A stretch of DNA of 12,828 nucleotides from an uncultured Slackia sp. (GCA_937895975.1 CALBLG010000026.1:1-12828), one strand, 5' to 3'; counted from the first letter of the stretch, positions 1-7,212 are shown. Notes: generated by a model from the letters alone, not told the origin. Translations and numbers: made by a program.

Positions 1-2283
1 GGCGGCTCAAACGTTGATGCGGTGACGGTCGAAGAAGGTAAAGCCGCCACTAAACCTACCGATCCGGCGCGTGAAGGCTATACGTTCGGCGGTTGGTTTG
101 CTGATAAAGAACTGACGAAAGCATTCGATTTCGATACCCCAATCACGGGCGGCATAACGCTTTATGCCAAGTGGATCGAGAACGCTCCAGAGACGATTGC
201 GGTTTCGGTTGCGGCATACGGCATCGACTCCGATAAACATGAGCAAGCATGGCTGCCCGAAAGTGGCTTTTTCGTCAATATGGACACGTCTGTCATGGAA
301 GCAACCGAGCAGCTCTTTGAGAAAAGTGGAATAGCGTACGAATTCGTCGACTACACCTTCTGCGACGACCCTCACTACGACCTGTGGAGCGTCGTCTCGC
401 CGATTGATGGCAAAACGAAGCTTTCGAGCAACATAACCGATTCCTGGCAGGCATACGTCAACGGCGTCGCCGTCGAAAATATCGAGCAAACCTTGGTGGC
501 GGGCGATAAGCTTGAATGGCGTTATCTCGTCAATGGCAAAGAGCCCGCAAAGGTCGTCGATGGCGTCGTCGTCGACAAGAACGCCAACATTCCGTCCGAT
601 TGGAAGGCCGATTGGAAGGGCTACGGCGATTCTGGTAATGGCTCTGCCGAAACGAGCGCTTCCACACCTACAGGCAATGTGTCCGAAGACTGGGTGTTCG
701 ATTACAAGACGCTTCTGGGTACCGATTCCCCCAACGCGTCTGAACCGGTTTTGGCTGGCGGATTCGTATATGTTGCCTCCGAAGACACGCTGTTCAAGAT
801 TGATGCCAACTCGGGCAAGATAAGTGCGAAGGCGAACTTGGGTGGCAAGGTGGGCTATACGACTCGCCCGGTGTATGCACAAGGTTTACTTATCGTGCCT
901 TTGAATGGTGGACGTGTGCAGGCGATTACGGTCGATTCCCTGACGACGGTTTGGATGACTGACGAACTGAGCAACATGGCCCAACTGAGCAATACGCTTA
1001 CCGTTGATGGCGATAATCTCTATGTGGGAACCGTCGACGTTATTTCTGACGAGAATTACCACACGACGTATAACAACGGTTACCTGCTGTGCATCGACGT
1101 GAAAACCGGCGAGGTGAAGTGGCAAATCAATCATCCGTCTGAGGGCTACTATTGGAACGGCGCGGCGGTGAAGGGCAATTTCCTGGTTGTATCCACGAGC
1201 GCGGGTACCGTGCGCGTGCTTAACAAGCAAACGGGCGATGTGCTCTCGAGCGTTTCGCTGAATGCGGTGGTGAACTCTGATTGCGTGCTGTCCGACGATG
1301 GAACGAAGGTTTACCTCTTCGATCGAGCGGGCGCATTGCATGTGTTCTCGATCGATACCGAAGGAATTCTGTCGGAAAGCAGCACGCTAGATATCGGATT
1401 CACGGGGTGCGCAAGCAGGCCCGTTATCTCGGATGGAAAGATGATTGTCGGTGGTGTGTCAGGAAACGACGCGGCTCTCGCGATTATCGACCTTGATAGC
1501 TATAAGGCGCAGCTTGTGACCAAGGCTGACGGGGCGTCGATGCCGGCGGGCTTGGGCGGCGTCAAAGCGGTTCCGCTTGTGTCTAAGCAATCCGATGGAT
1601 TATATGTGTACTTCACGGTTGATGATGCAGCCACTAATGATTACGTTCATTACACCGATGGCGGTGGGGTATATCGTTATAAGTTAGGTGACGCTGAGGC
1701 GACATGTATCTACGCTGCTGACGGCCATCATAACTATTGCGACTCTCCGGTGATTTGCGATGCTCAGGGCAACCTGTACTACATCAACGACTCCGGTGCG
1801 TTGATTAAGCTCAAGAGCGGTAGCTCGAACTCTGAGATTAAGTCTGACGATGGCGACAATGGCAATAATTCTGGCAGCGACAATAACGGCGGTGGCACCA
1901 ATAACGGTGGCTCGAATGGCGGCTCCAACGGCTCCAACGGTGGCTCGCCCGCTTCGACTGGCGCCCCTGCCGCATCGAATGCTCCGGTTTCGACTTCCGT
2001 TTTGCAGCAGGCTTCCGATGCCGCGGATGGTGCTGCGGTTGACGATGCGAAGGAAGCCAAGGCCGAAAGTTCCGACGAGGCGGCGTCTCGTTCAGCTACC
2101 AAGCTCGATTCGAAGAACGGCTCGTCTAACGATGTAGCGACTACTTCCGCTTCTCCCGACGATGCTGTCGACAACGGCGCGCCCGTTTGGGCCTATGTTG
2201 TGCTTGCTGTTGGCATTGCGGCTGCGGTTGCCGCAATTGCGTGGTTCGTGGCTGCACGACGTCGCAACAGCACTGGAAAGTAG
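1..2283 (+). CDS. Surface protein, 5'-partial: B-repeat, DUF4430, PQQ-like beta-propeller, C-terminal membrane anchor
   Basis: The frame is open through the left edge, so the N-terminus and any signal peptide are missing; 760 residues are visible. Residues 1-58 are a Listeria-Bacteroides (InlB B) repeat, with the typical GYTFGGWF and ITLYAKW ends. Residues about 64-190 match DUF4430, the transcobalamin C-terminal-like fold, with SWQAYVNG and a final DKLEWRYLV strand. Residues about 228-610 carry repeated propeller strands (FVYVASEDTLFKIDANSGK, GYLLCIDVKTGEVKW), as in PQQ-type propellers. A Gly/Asn/Ser then Ala/Ser/Asp stalk follows. Residues about 729-752 form one membrane helix, followed by RRR and a short tail; no LPXTG is present. 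The protein is inferred to be exported and membrane-tethered, displaying a ligand-binding head. The next gene starts 6 nt after the stop. Binding of a corrinoid is inferred from DUF4430 and the importer downstream; adhesion is the alternative. Confidence 0.85.
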   Translation, partial: GGSNVDAVTVEEGKAATKPTDPAREGYTFGGWFADKELTKAFDFDTPITGGITLYAKWIENAPETIAVSVAAYGIDSDKHEQAWLPESGFFVNMDTSVMEATEQLFEKSGIAYEFVDYTFCDDPHYDLWSVVSPIDGKTKLSSNITDSWQAYVNGVAVENIEQTLVAGDKLEWRYLVNGKEPAKVVDGVVVDKNANIPSDWKADWKGYGDSGNGSAETSASTPTGNVSEDWVFDYKTLLGTDSPNASEPVLAGGFVYVASEDTLFKIDANSGKISAKANLGGKVGYTTRPVYAQGLLIVPLNGGRVQAITVDSLTTVWMTDELSNMAQLSNTLTVDGDNLYVGTVDVISDENYHTTYNNGYLLCIDVKTGEVKWQINHPSEGYYWNGAAVKGNFLVVSTSAGTVRVLNKQTGDVLSSVSLNAVVNSDCVLSDDGTKVYLFDRAGALHVFSIDTEGILSESSTLDIGFTGCASRPVISDGKMIVGGVSGNDAALAIIDLDSYKAQLVTKADGASMPAGLGGVKAVPLVSKQSDGLYVYFTVDDAATNDYVHYTDGGGVYRYKLGDAEATCIYAADGHHNYCDSPVICDAQGNLYYINDSGALIKLKSGSSNSEIKSDDGDNGNNSGSDNNGGGTNNGGSNGGSNGSNGGSPASTGAPAASNAPVSTSVLQQASDAADGAAVDDAKEAKAESSDEAASRSATKLDSKNGSSNDVATTSASPDDAVDNGAPVWAYVVLAVGIAAAVAAIAWFVAARRRNSTGK

Positions 2284-2289
2284 TTCACC

Positions 2290-3279
2290 ATGTCTGACGA
2301 AATGAAACCCATTTCGGAAGACGACCGAGTCGCGGCGGGGGACGCCCCTCGTCGCGACTCCGCACAGGCGGCGGCCCTTACGGTTGGGTCGCCGTCTTCG
2401 TCTTCCACTGCCAAATCAAGTGCCCGTGCTTCAAAGCGCGGCGCGTTTTCGGCAGCTACGCGTGCAGGAATCGCCGCGCTCGCTGTGGTTTCGGCACTAT
2501 TCATTGGCGTGTCGGCATTCGCGCTGACTGACGGCTTCGGGCTTCCGTCCGATTCGCCCATCATCAAGGCGGCGCAAAGCGTCGGAATCGTTCACGCGGC
2601 GTCCGAATCTGACGTGGGTTCGGCTGCGAGTAGTGCCGATTCAGCTCATAATCCCGCAAAAGCCAAGCATGCCGCGTCGGGCGAAAGCGGCGACGAAGCC
2701 GTTTCTGAAGGCGAGGGCTCGGAAGAGGAAGCTTCCGAAAATGCCGAGGACGCTTCGGACGAAGCTGATGGCGCCGCCGATCCGGCCGGCTCCAGCGATG
2801 CCAAATCCGATGCCTCGTCTGCTGCGGGATCGGCGCGCTCAAATTCGGGCTCATCTGGGAGCGGCTCCACCATGGGTTCGTCCTCATCATCGCAGCCGTC
2901 TTCGCCTGCCTCTTCGAACGCGAGCACTTCGACGGGCGGTTCGACCGACTCGTCTGCGTCGTCATCTTCCAGCCTTATTACGGTATACGTCTCGGTTTCC
3001 AGCTCGGCGGTGGGAAACCCTGTTTCGGGCGGCGGCACGTTCACATTCAATCAGGGCGCCACGGTCTACGATGCCCTGTGCGCATGCGGCTTGTCGATGA
3101 GCGCGTCGAACACAGGCTATGGCGTCTATGTGGCGGCCATCGGCGGCCTGGCCGAGAAAGAGCACGGCTCAATGAGCGGTTGGATGTACTCCGTTAACGG
3201 CGTCGTGCCCATGACGGCGTGCAGCAACTACACGCTGCAAAACGGCGATTCGGTTTCCTGGTATTACGTGGCAGGGTAA
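2290..3279 (+). CDS. Membrane-anchored DUF4430 (transcobalamin C-terminal-like) protein
   Basis: This 329-residue protein has an N-in topology: a polar Ser/Ala-rich cytoplasmic segment (1-57), one membrane helix (about 58-79), a long disordered Ser/Ala/Asp/Glu stalk (about 100-228), and a DUF4430 domain (229-328) containing SGWMYSVNG and the final strand SVSWYYVAG. DUF4430 is related to the C-terminal domain of transcobalamin and intrinsic factor, which covers one face of bound cobalamin. It starts 6 nt after the preceding stop with only a weak GGAAAG upstream, so translational coupling is likely. Its domain repeats that of the upstream protein, so the two may cooperate or bind different ligands. 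Inferred role: extracellular capture of a corrinoid or similar ligand for the ECF importer downstream. The acidic stalk probably spans the cell wall. The family call is firm; the ligand is not. Confidence 0.85.
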   Translation: MSDEMKPISEDDRVAAGDAPRRDSAQAAALTVGSPSSSSTAKSSARASKRGAFSAATRAGIAALAVVSALFIGVSAFALTDGFGLPSDSPIIKAAQSVGIVHAASESDVGSAASSADSAHNPAKAKHAASGESGDEAVSEGEGSEEEASENAEDASDEADGAADPAGSSDAKSDASSAAGSARSNSGSSGSGSTMGSSSSSQPSSPASSNASTSTGGSTDSSASSSSSLITVYVSVSSSAVGNPVSGGGTFTFNQGATVYDALCACGLSMSASNTGYGVYVAAIGGLAEKEHGSMSGWMYSVNGVVPMTACSNYTLQNGDSVSWYYVAG

Positions 3280-3291
3280 TTCGCGGCCGAT

Positions 3292-3333
3292 GAAGAAAAA
3301 ACGACGCCGCGCATGATATGATGCGCGGCGTCG
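3292..3333 (-). terminator. Intrinsic terminator reading leftward (possibly shared)
   Basis: A perfect 13-bp GC-rich stem (3302-3314 with 3321-3333, 6-nt loop) is preceded on the + strand by an A-run at 3296-3301. Read on the minus strand this is a stem followed by TTTTTTCTTC, a classic intrinsic terminator. On the + strand no T-run follows, so for the DUF4430 gene it would at best be a weak or U-tract-independent terminator. No minus-strand protein gene lies to the right to need it; a minus-strand RNA from about 3573 would. Confidence 0.6.
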
Positions 3334-3393
3334 GCGGTTGTAAGCCCTGGGCGCCGGGCGATGCCTTCTCTTCCGGGAGGAGGTGATTCGTAG

Positions 3394-3504
3394 ATGGACG
3401 TTGCAATCCAAATCATCAAACTAATCACGGCTCTGGCCGGATTGGCACGAGAGGCGGTCGCGTTCGGAAAGGCGCTTTGGGCGGGCCATAAAGAAGGGCG
3501 TTAA
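3394..3504 (+). CDS. Small amphipathic peptide (36 aa), TisB-like toxin candidate
   Basis: The ATG at 3394 is preceded by GGGAGGAGGTGA (3375-3386), one of the strongest Shine-Dalgarno sites in the window, and the frame runs 36 codons to TAA. The peptide starts MDVAIQIIKLITALAGLA and ends AGHKEGR. Polar residues (D2, Q6, K9, T12, G16, R19/E20, K26) fall on one helical face, with Val/Ile/Leu/Ala/Trp on the rest, so it should form a membrane-active amphipathic helix. The pattern D-(V/I)-A-I-x-I-(I/L)-K-L-I-x-A resembles, from memory, the E. coli type I toxin TisB; this could be convergence. The stop codon lies inside a hairpin (3495-3525), and minus-strand promoter and terminator signals flank it. 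It sits between the DUF4430 genes and the ECF operon and may instead be a leader peptide or a small transporter accessory. Confidence 0.55.
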   Translation: MDVAIQIIKLITALAGLAREAVAFGKALWAGHKEGR

Positions 3505-3573
3505 CTTGCTAAAGGTTAGCGCCCTGTAGTACTTGACGGCATCGCCCGCATTCCACCTCAGGCGTCCGTCGAC
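3488..3573 (-). ncRNA. Candidate antisense RNA to the small peptide gene
   Basis: A minus-strand promoter-like sequence (3580-3609) would start transcription near 3573. The RNA would run into an 11-bp hairpin (3525-3515 with 3505-3495, one G-U pair, 9-nt loop) followed by TCTTTATGG, a weak U-tract. That gives an RNA of about 85 nt antisense to the end of the peptide gene. Read-through would extend it to the stronger terminator at 3292-3333, giving about 280 nt and covering the whole peptide gene and its ribosome site. This is predicted only from signals and their order. Confidence 0.25.
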
Positions 3574-3579
3574 ACCCGT

Positions 3580-3609
3580 ATTATATAACGTGCGTTTTGG
3601 CGCAGGCAA
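3580..3609 (-). promoter_or_regulatory. Minus-strand sigma70-type promoter; overlapping + strand -10 for the ECF operon
   Basis: On the minus strand, TTGCCT (from 3609-3604) and a perfect TATAAT (from 3585-3580) are spaced 18 nt apart. The same AT-rich stretch read on the + strand gives TATTAT (3579-3584) or TATAAC (3584-3589), which could be the -10 of the ECF operon starting at 3618, although no good + strand -35 is seen. An AT-rich block of this kind can look like a promoter in both directions, so one reading may be false. Confidence 0.35.
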
Positions 3610-3617
3610 GAATTTCT

Positions 3618-4484
3618 ATGACCAACGTGTTCCATACATATCACCCCGCAGTGGCTTTCGCGTTTTTGGCGAGCGCGCTCGCGCTTTCCATGGCATGCTT
3701 GCATCCTGTGTTCACGACGCTTTCGCTGGCAGGCGCGCTTGCGTGCTCATGCGTGTGCCGTGGCGGACGAGCCACATTGTTGTCGCTTCGCTGGGTTGTG
3801 CCGCTGTGCCTGGTGGTGGCTGCGGCAAACCCGTTTTTCGTGGCATCGGGTTCTACCGAGCTGTTTCGCATTGGCCAGCGCGCCATCTACGCCGAGGCGC
3901 TCGCATATGGCCTGTGCTCGGGCGGCATGTTCGCGTCGGTGTTTCTGTGGTTCGCATCATATTCGGCGTGCATGGATTCGGAAAATTCTCTGGCGCTGTT
4001 CGGCAACTTCCTGCCCACCGTTTCCCTTATGGTGTCGCAGGTGTTGCGTCTGGTGCCGCAGTTTGTATCGCGCGGGCAGGCCATCTCTGACGTGCAGGAT
4101 TGCGCGAGTGCCGCTGCCCCGCGCGACAAGCGTGACGCCGCTCGCGGCCGCATGCGCGTCGTCAGCGTGTTGATGGGGTGGGGAATGGAAGACGCCCTGG
4201 AGCGCAGCGACGCCATGCGCGCCCGCGGCTACGATTGCGGCGCGCGGCGCACGACGTATGCCCGGTTCCATTTCGGTGTGCGCGACGCGGCGGTGCTCGC
4301 CGTGGTGCTCGCGCTTGCTGCGGCCAGCGCTGTGTGTGCGTGGGCGGTGCTTTCCCTCTACTCGTTTTATCCCACCATGTCTGCCGTAGGCGCATGGTGG
4401 CTGTTCGTTCCTTACGCGCTGCTTATGCTGGCGCCGTCTGCGTTGTGGTTGCGTGAATGGCTTGATTGGAGGTCGTGCGAATGA
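3618..4484 (+). CDS. cbrV: ECF transporter transmembrane (T) component, CbrV/EcfT-like
   Basis: This 288-residue membrane protein is the energy-coupling T subunit, which links the two ATPase domains to the substrate-binding S subunit. Hydrophobic segments lie at about 10-45, 52-75, 97-120, 128-148, and 222-280. The conserved coupling-helix region is present: RLVPQFVSRGQAISDVQ (144-160) and DAMRARGYD (198-206), the two short Arg-Gly motifs that dock into the ATPase grooves. The ATG at 3618 is preferred over a TTG at 3597, although its ribosome site is weak (only AGGCAAG nearby). The stop overlaps the ATPase start by 4 nt (ATGA), so the two are translationally coupled. It is encoded beside a dedicated ATPase and S subunit, which points to a single-substrate (group I) ECF system. 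The family is certain; the cbrV name depends on the S subunit assignment. Confidence 0.88.
   Translation: MTNVFHTYHPAVAFAFLASALALSMACLHPVFTTLSLAGALACSCVCRGGRATLLSLRWVVPLCLVVAAANPFFVASGSTELFRIGQRAIYAEALAYGLCSGGMFASVFLWFASYSACMDSENSLALFGNFLPTVSLMVSQVLRLVPQFVSRGQAISDVQDCASAAAPRDKRDAARGRMRVVSVLMGWGMEDALERSDAMRARGYDCGARRTTYARFHFGVRDAAVLAVVLALAAASAVCAWAVLSLYSFYPTMSAVGAWWLFVPYALLMLAPSALWLREWLDWRSCE
4468..4473 (+). promoter_or_regulatory. Ribosome binding site that sets the ATPase start
   Basis: GGAGGT lies 7 nt before ATG 4481 and inside the end of the T-component gene. It excludes the alternative TTG at 4466, which would overlap the site itself. Confidence 0.75.
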
Positions 4485-6079
4485 CAGTCGAAGAGACGAA
4501 TGCGTCGGCGGATGAAACGGACGATGCGCCCGCCATCGTGACGCGTGGGCTTGCGTTTTCGTATCCGATTGCCCACGGCGAGGCCTCGCTGGAAATCGTC
4601 TGGCCTGACATGTGCATAAATCGCGGGTCGTTTTGTGCGCTTGTGGGCGAAACGGGCTCGGGCAAAACCACGCTATTGCGTTCGCTGAAGCCCGAGCTTG
4701 CGCCTGCAGGGGCGTATCGCGGCGAAGCTCGCGTGTTGGGGCGCGTCGTGCATGGGCCGAATGCATATGGCGATTCAGCCCAAGAATCCGATGGGACGGT
4801 GGCATTCACGCCTCTCGAGTCGGCCCAGGCCATTGGTTTCGTGATGCAAGACCCCGCTGCGCAAATCGTATGTGACACCGTGTGGCACGAGCTGGCGTTT
4901 GGTTTGGAAAACCTTGGCACGCCGCAAAACGAAATGCGTCGTCGCGTGGCAGAAGTGGCGCATTTCTTCGGCATAGAGCCGTGGGTGCGCAAGAAAACCG
5001 AAGACCTCTCGGGCGGCCAAAAGCAGCTCGTGAATTTGGCAAGCGTTTTGGCGCTTCGCCCGCGCGTGTTGCTTCTTGATGAGCCCACTGCGCAGCTCGA
5101 TCCCAACGCCGTGAAGCAATTCCTGTTTTTATTGGGTCGCGTGAACCGCGAACTGGGCATTACGGTAATCATCGCCACGCATTCGCCGGAAGATGTGGAG
5201 CCCTACGCCACGCAGCGCATCGACTTGAGCGAATCGTTCGCGCCGGCAACGCGCCAGGCGGCCGAGGCCGTTCTCGCGAGCCGTTGGGAAAAGCGCCGTG
5301 AGCTGTTTTTTGGCGGTGAAGTGGACGGAAAGGGAAGTGGAAACGTGGCCGCAAAGAGCGGCGGGCTCATGTCGCGTGATGCTGCCATTCGCGTGCGCGA
5401 CTTGCATTTTCGTTTCGACAGACGCGAGCCGTGGGTGCTGCGCGGCATCGATTTGAATATCGCGCGCGGCAGCGTGCACGCAATCGTCGGCGGCAACGGC
5501 TGCGGCAAAACCACGCTTTTGCGTTGCATGGCGGGCGTGTTGAAGCCCCAGCGTGGCAGCGTATCGAATGCGCTCGCGGGCTCGCAGGCCATGCTTCCGC
5601 AAGATCCTAAGGCCTTGTTCGTGTGCGACTCGGTGGCAGAAGAACTGATGGAATGGTCGGGCCGTTGCGGCTACGGCCAACGAGAGGCCGATGCTGTGGC
5701 CGAACGCTTCGGCTTGGATGCTTTCGCTGCGCGCCATCCCTACGATTTGTCGGGCGGCCAGCAGCAGAAGCTCGCGATAGCCAAGCTGCTTTTGGCCGAC
5801 CCACAGCTGCTGTTCCTCGACGAACCCACCAAGGGGCTCGATCCTTCATCGTGCGCGGAGCTCTCTCATATCGTGCGCGGGCTGTCCGATGCGGGCAAAA
5901 CCATCGTGCTGGTAACGCACGACCTCGACTTCGCGCTGGTTACCGCCGATTTCGTATCGATGCCCTTCGATGGTGAGGTCGCTTGCACCGAACCCGTGGA
6001 CGATTTCTTCGCAAACAACCTGGTGTATCGCCCGAATGCGAAAAGCCGCCTGTTCGCGGAAATCGCGGCAAGGGGGTAG
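4481..6079 (+). CDS. cbrU: ECF transporter duplicated ATPase (A-A fusion), CbrU-like
   Basis: This 532-residue protein carries two complete ABC ATPase domains in one chain and powers the ECF importer. Domain 1: Walker A GETGSGKTT (56-64), Q-loop Gln 123 in VMQDPAAQIV, signature LSGGQ (176-180), Walker B VLLLDEP (196-202), switch His 234. Domain 2: Walker A GGNGCGKTT (337-345), Gln 374 in LPQDPKALFV, LSGGQ (423-427), LLFLDEP (443-449), His 480. All catalytic residues are present in both halves, so two active sites are expected. The linker (about 262-300) is Gly/Ser/Lys-rich. A 4-nt overlap with the T gene and a 3-nt gap to the S gene show one operon. A duplicated ATPase next to T and S genes is the arrangement named CbrU in the predicted cobalamin ECF systems; other dedicated ECF systems also use fused ATPases. 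Confidence 0.9.
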   Translation: MTVEETNASADETDDAPAIVTRGLAFSYPIAHGEASLEIVWPDMCINRGSFCALVGETGSGKTTLLRSLKPELAPAGAYRGEARVLGRVVHGPNAYGDSAQESDGTVAFTPLESAQAIGFVMQDPAAQIVCDTVWHELAFGLENLGTPQNEMRRRVAEVAHFFGIEPWVRKKTEDLSGGQKQLVNLASVLALRPRVLLLDEPTAQLDPNAVKQFLFLLGRVNRELGITVIIATHSPEDVEPYATQRIDLSESFAPATRQAAEAVLASRWEKRRELFFGGEVDGKGSGNVAAKSGGLMSRDAAIRVRDLHFRFDRREPWVLRGIDLNIARGSVHAIVGGNGCGKTTLLRCMAGVLKPQRGSVSNALAGSQAMLPQDPKALFVCDSVAEELMEWSGRCGYGQREADAVAERFGLDAFAARHPYDLSGGQQQKLAIAKLLLADPQLLFLDEPTKGLDPSSCAELSHIVRGLSDAGKTIVLVTHDLDFALVTADFVSMPFDGEVACTEPVDDFFANNLVYRPNAKSRLFAEIAARG

Positions 6080-6082
6080 AGC

Positions 6083-7012
6083 GTGGAAAACGAGGAAAGG
6101 CCGAACGGGGGCGCGGGGCGCGGGGACGGTCCCCTGCCCCAAATGGAAATGGGGCAGGGGACCGTCCCCGTGTCCCGCTTTGTGGCCCGCGCTTCGTGCG
6201 TCACGGCTGAAATCATCGCCCTTGTCGCCACCCCGGCGGTGCTGATCGCATGCGCCGTCGCGAACCTTGAGCAAACGGCGGCGTTGTCGTTTTTTGTGGT
6301 TTTGGCGAGCGTCGCCGTGTTCTTCGCGAGCTACGAGGCCTCGCGACCGCGTTTGCGCGACATTATGCCTACGGTTGTGTTGGCGGCGCTTGCGGCTGCG
6401 GGGCGCATTCTGTTTGCTCCCATTCCCGATTTCAAGCCGGTCAGCGCCATCGCGATTATCGCGGGCGTTGCGTTCGGCCGCAAAAGCGGGTTCATGGTGG
6501 GCGCGCTTGCGGCGTTGGCTTCGAATTTCTTCTTCGGCCAAGGCCCGTGGACCCCGTGGCAGATGTATGCCTGGGGTTTGGTGGGCTACGGCGCGGGTTT
6601 GCTTGCCATGGTGCCCGCGCCTGATGGGTACGGCAAGGCGGAGGATGGGGCCTATGCCGCGAGCGCGGCGAAGGATTGCGCATTCGTCACAAGCAAGGCG
6701 GGCGGCGCGCTTCGCGCCGTTGAAGCCGGCTCCGGTTTCGCGCCCGTGAAATTCATCGACGCGTATCCATTCCTTATCTATGCATACGGATTCGTTGCGT
6801 GCCTCGGCTACGGTTTCATCTTGAACGCGTGGAGCATCTTAAGCTTTTTCCATGCGCAGGCGAGCGGCATCGCGGGCGTCGTCGCGGTGTATGCCGCCGC
6901 GCTTCCGTTCGACGTCGTCCATGGCGTGGCGACTGTGGTGTTTCTCGTCGCGCTCTATGCTCCTTGGCGCCGGAAACTTGCGCGCGTGCGCCGCAAATTC
7001 GGGCTCGGGTAG
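6083..7012 (+). CDS. cbrT: ECF transporter substrate-binding (S) component, probable cobalamin-type CbrT
   Basis: This 309-residue membrane protein is the S subunit, which binds the vitamin. The GTG start follows AGGGGG (6071-6076) at about 6 nt and lies 3 nt after the ATPase stop. Membrane segments are at about 38-60, 66-84, 95-112, 119-150, 158-177, 225-250 and 262-293. The family core is clear: GRILFAPIPDFKPVSAI (107-123), GFMVGALAALASNFFFGQGP (136-155) and then WTPWQM. From memory this matches CbrT-type S subunits found with duplicated ATPases. The DUF4430 genes upstream agree with a corrinoid substrate. Two oddities: residues about 13-30 are encoded by a perfect inverted repeat, and a polar insert (about 178-224) lies between helices. 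Start codons after the palindrome (ATG 6143, ATG 6149, GTG 6170) would give a protein without that tail. No experiment fixes the substrate. Confidence 0.8.
   Translation: MENEERPNGGAGRGDGPLPQMEMGQGTVPVSRFVARASCVTAEIIALVATPAVLIACAVANLEQTAALSFFVVLASVAVFFASYEASRPRLRDIMPTVVLAALAAAGRILFAPIPDFKPVSAIAIIAGVAFGRKSGFMVGALAALASNFFFGQGPWTPWQMYAWGLVGYGAGLLAMVPAPDGYGKAEDGAYAASAAKDCAFVTSKAGGALRAVEAGSGFAPVKFIDAYPFLIYAYGFVACLGYGFILNAWSILSFFHAQASGIAGVVAVYAAALPFDVVHGVATVVFLVALYAPWRRKLARVRRKFGLG
6121..6170 (+). repeat. Perfect 21-bp inverted repeat, REP-like, inside the S-component gene
   Basis: The arms at 6121-6141 and 6150-6170 are exact reverse complements, with an 8-nt spacer (AATGGAAA). They are rich in G and C runs (GGGGACGGTCCCC type). 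The element starts 38 nt after the GTG start and is translated in frame as a Gly/Pro-rich stretch unrelated to the transporter fold. In RNA it would form a very stable hairpin. The compact palindromic form resembles REP elements mobilised by RAYT transposases, but no such transposase is in the window. Confidence 0.85.
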
Positions 7013-7051
7013 GAACTCGTCGCGGTGTGTGTGCCGTTTTGGCTTCTTTGC

Positions 7052-7212
7052 GGCAAAGAATCCGAGTTTTGCAGCGTGCGGCTTGTATGCGAGTGCTCTT
7101 TAAGGGTCATCGAGAGGCGTTTATCGAGCATGGGAATTTTGCGACCTGGGGAAATGTCGAACCGTATGACGGCATGCTTGTGCCATTCGCTGCAAACCTC
7201 GGAATTTTTGCC
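7052..7212. repeat. Intergenic inverted-repeat element
   Basis: The 386-bp gap at 7013-7398 has no convincing gene. Arms of 25 bp at 7052-7076 and 7188-7212 are reverse complements at 22 of 25 positions and enclose 111 bp. Smaller hairpins nest at its ends: TTCTTTG/CAAAGAA (7044-7050 with 7054-7060) and GAATTTT/AAAATTC plus GCC/GGC (7202-7230). It could be a miniature non-autonomous mobile element, a structured RNA, or the terminator zone of the ECF operon. No flanking target duplication was recognised. Confidence 0.5.

Noticed and set aside
2160..2283. Sortase-type anchor on the first surface protein
   Set aside because: No LPXTG-like motif precedes the C-terminal helix; it looks like a simple stop-transfer membrane anchor.
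3280..3617. Cobalamin riboswitch before the ECF operon
   Set aside because: Cobalamin uptake made this the obvious thing to look for, but I found no B12-box-like sequence or typical multi-stem layout. A covariance-model search would settle it.
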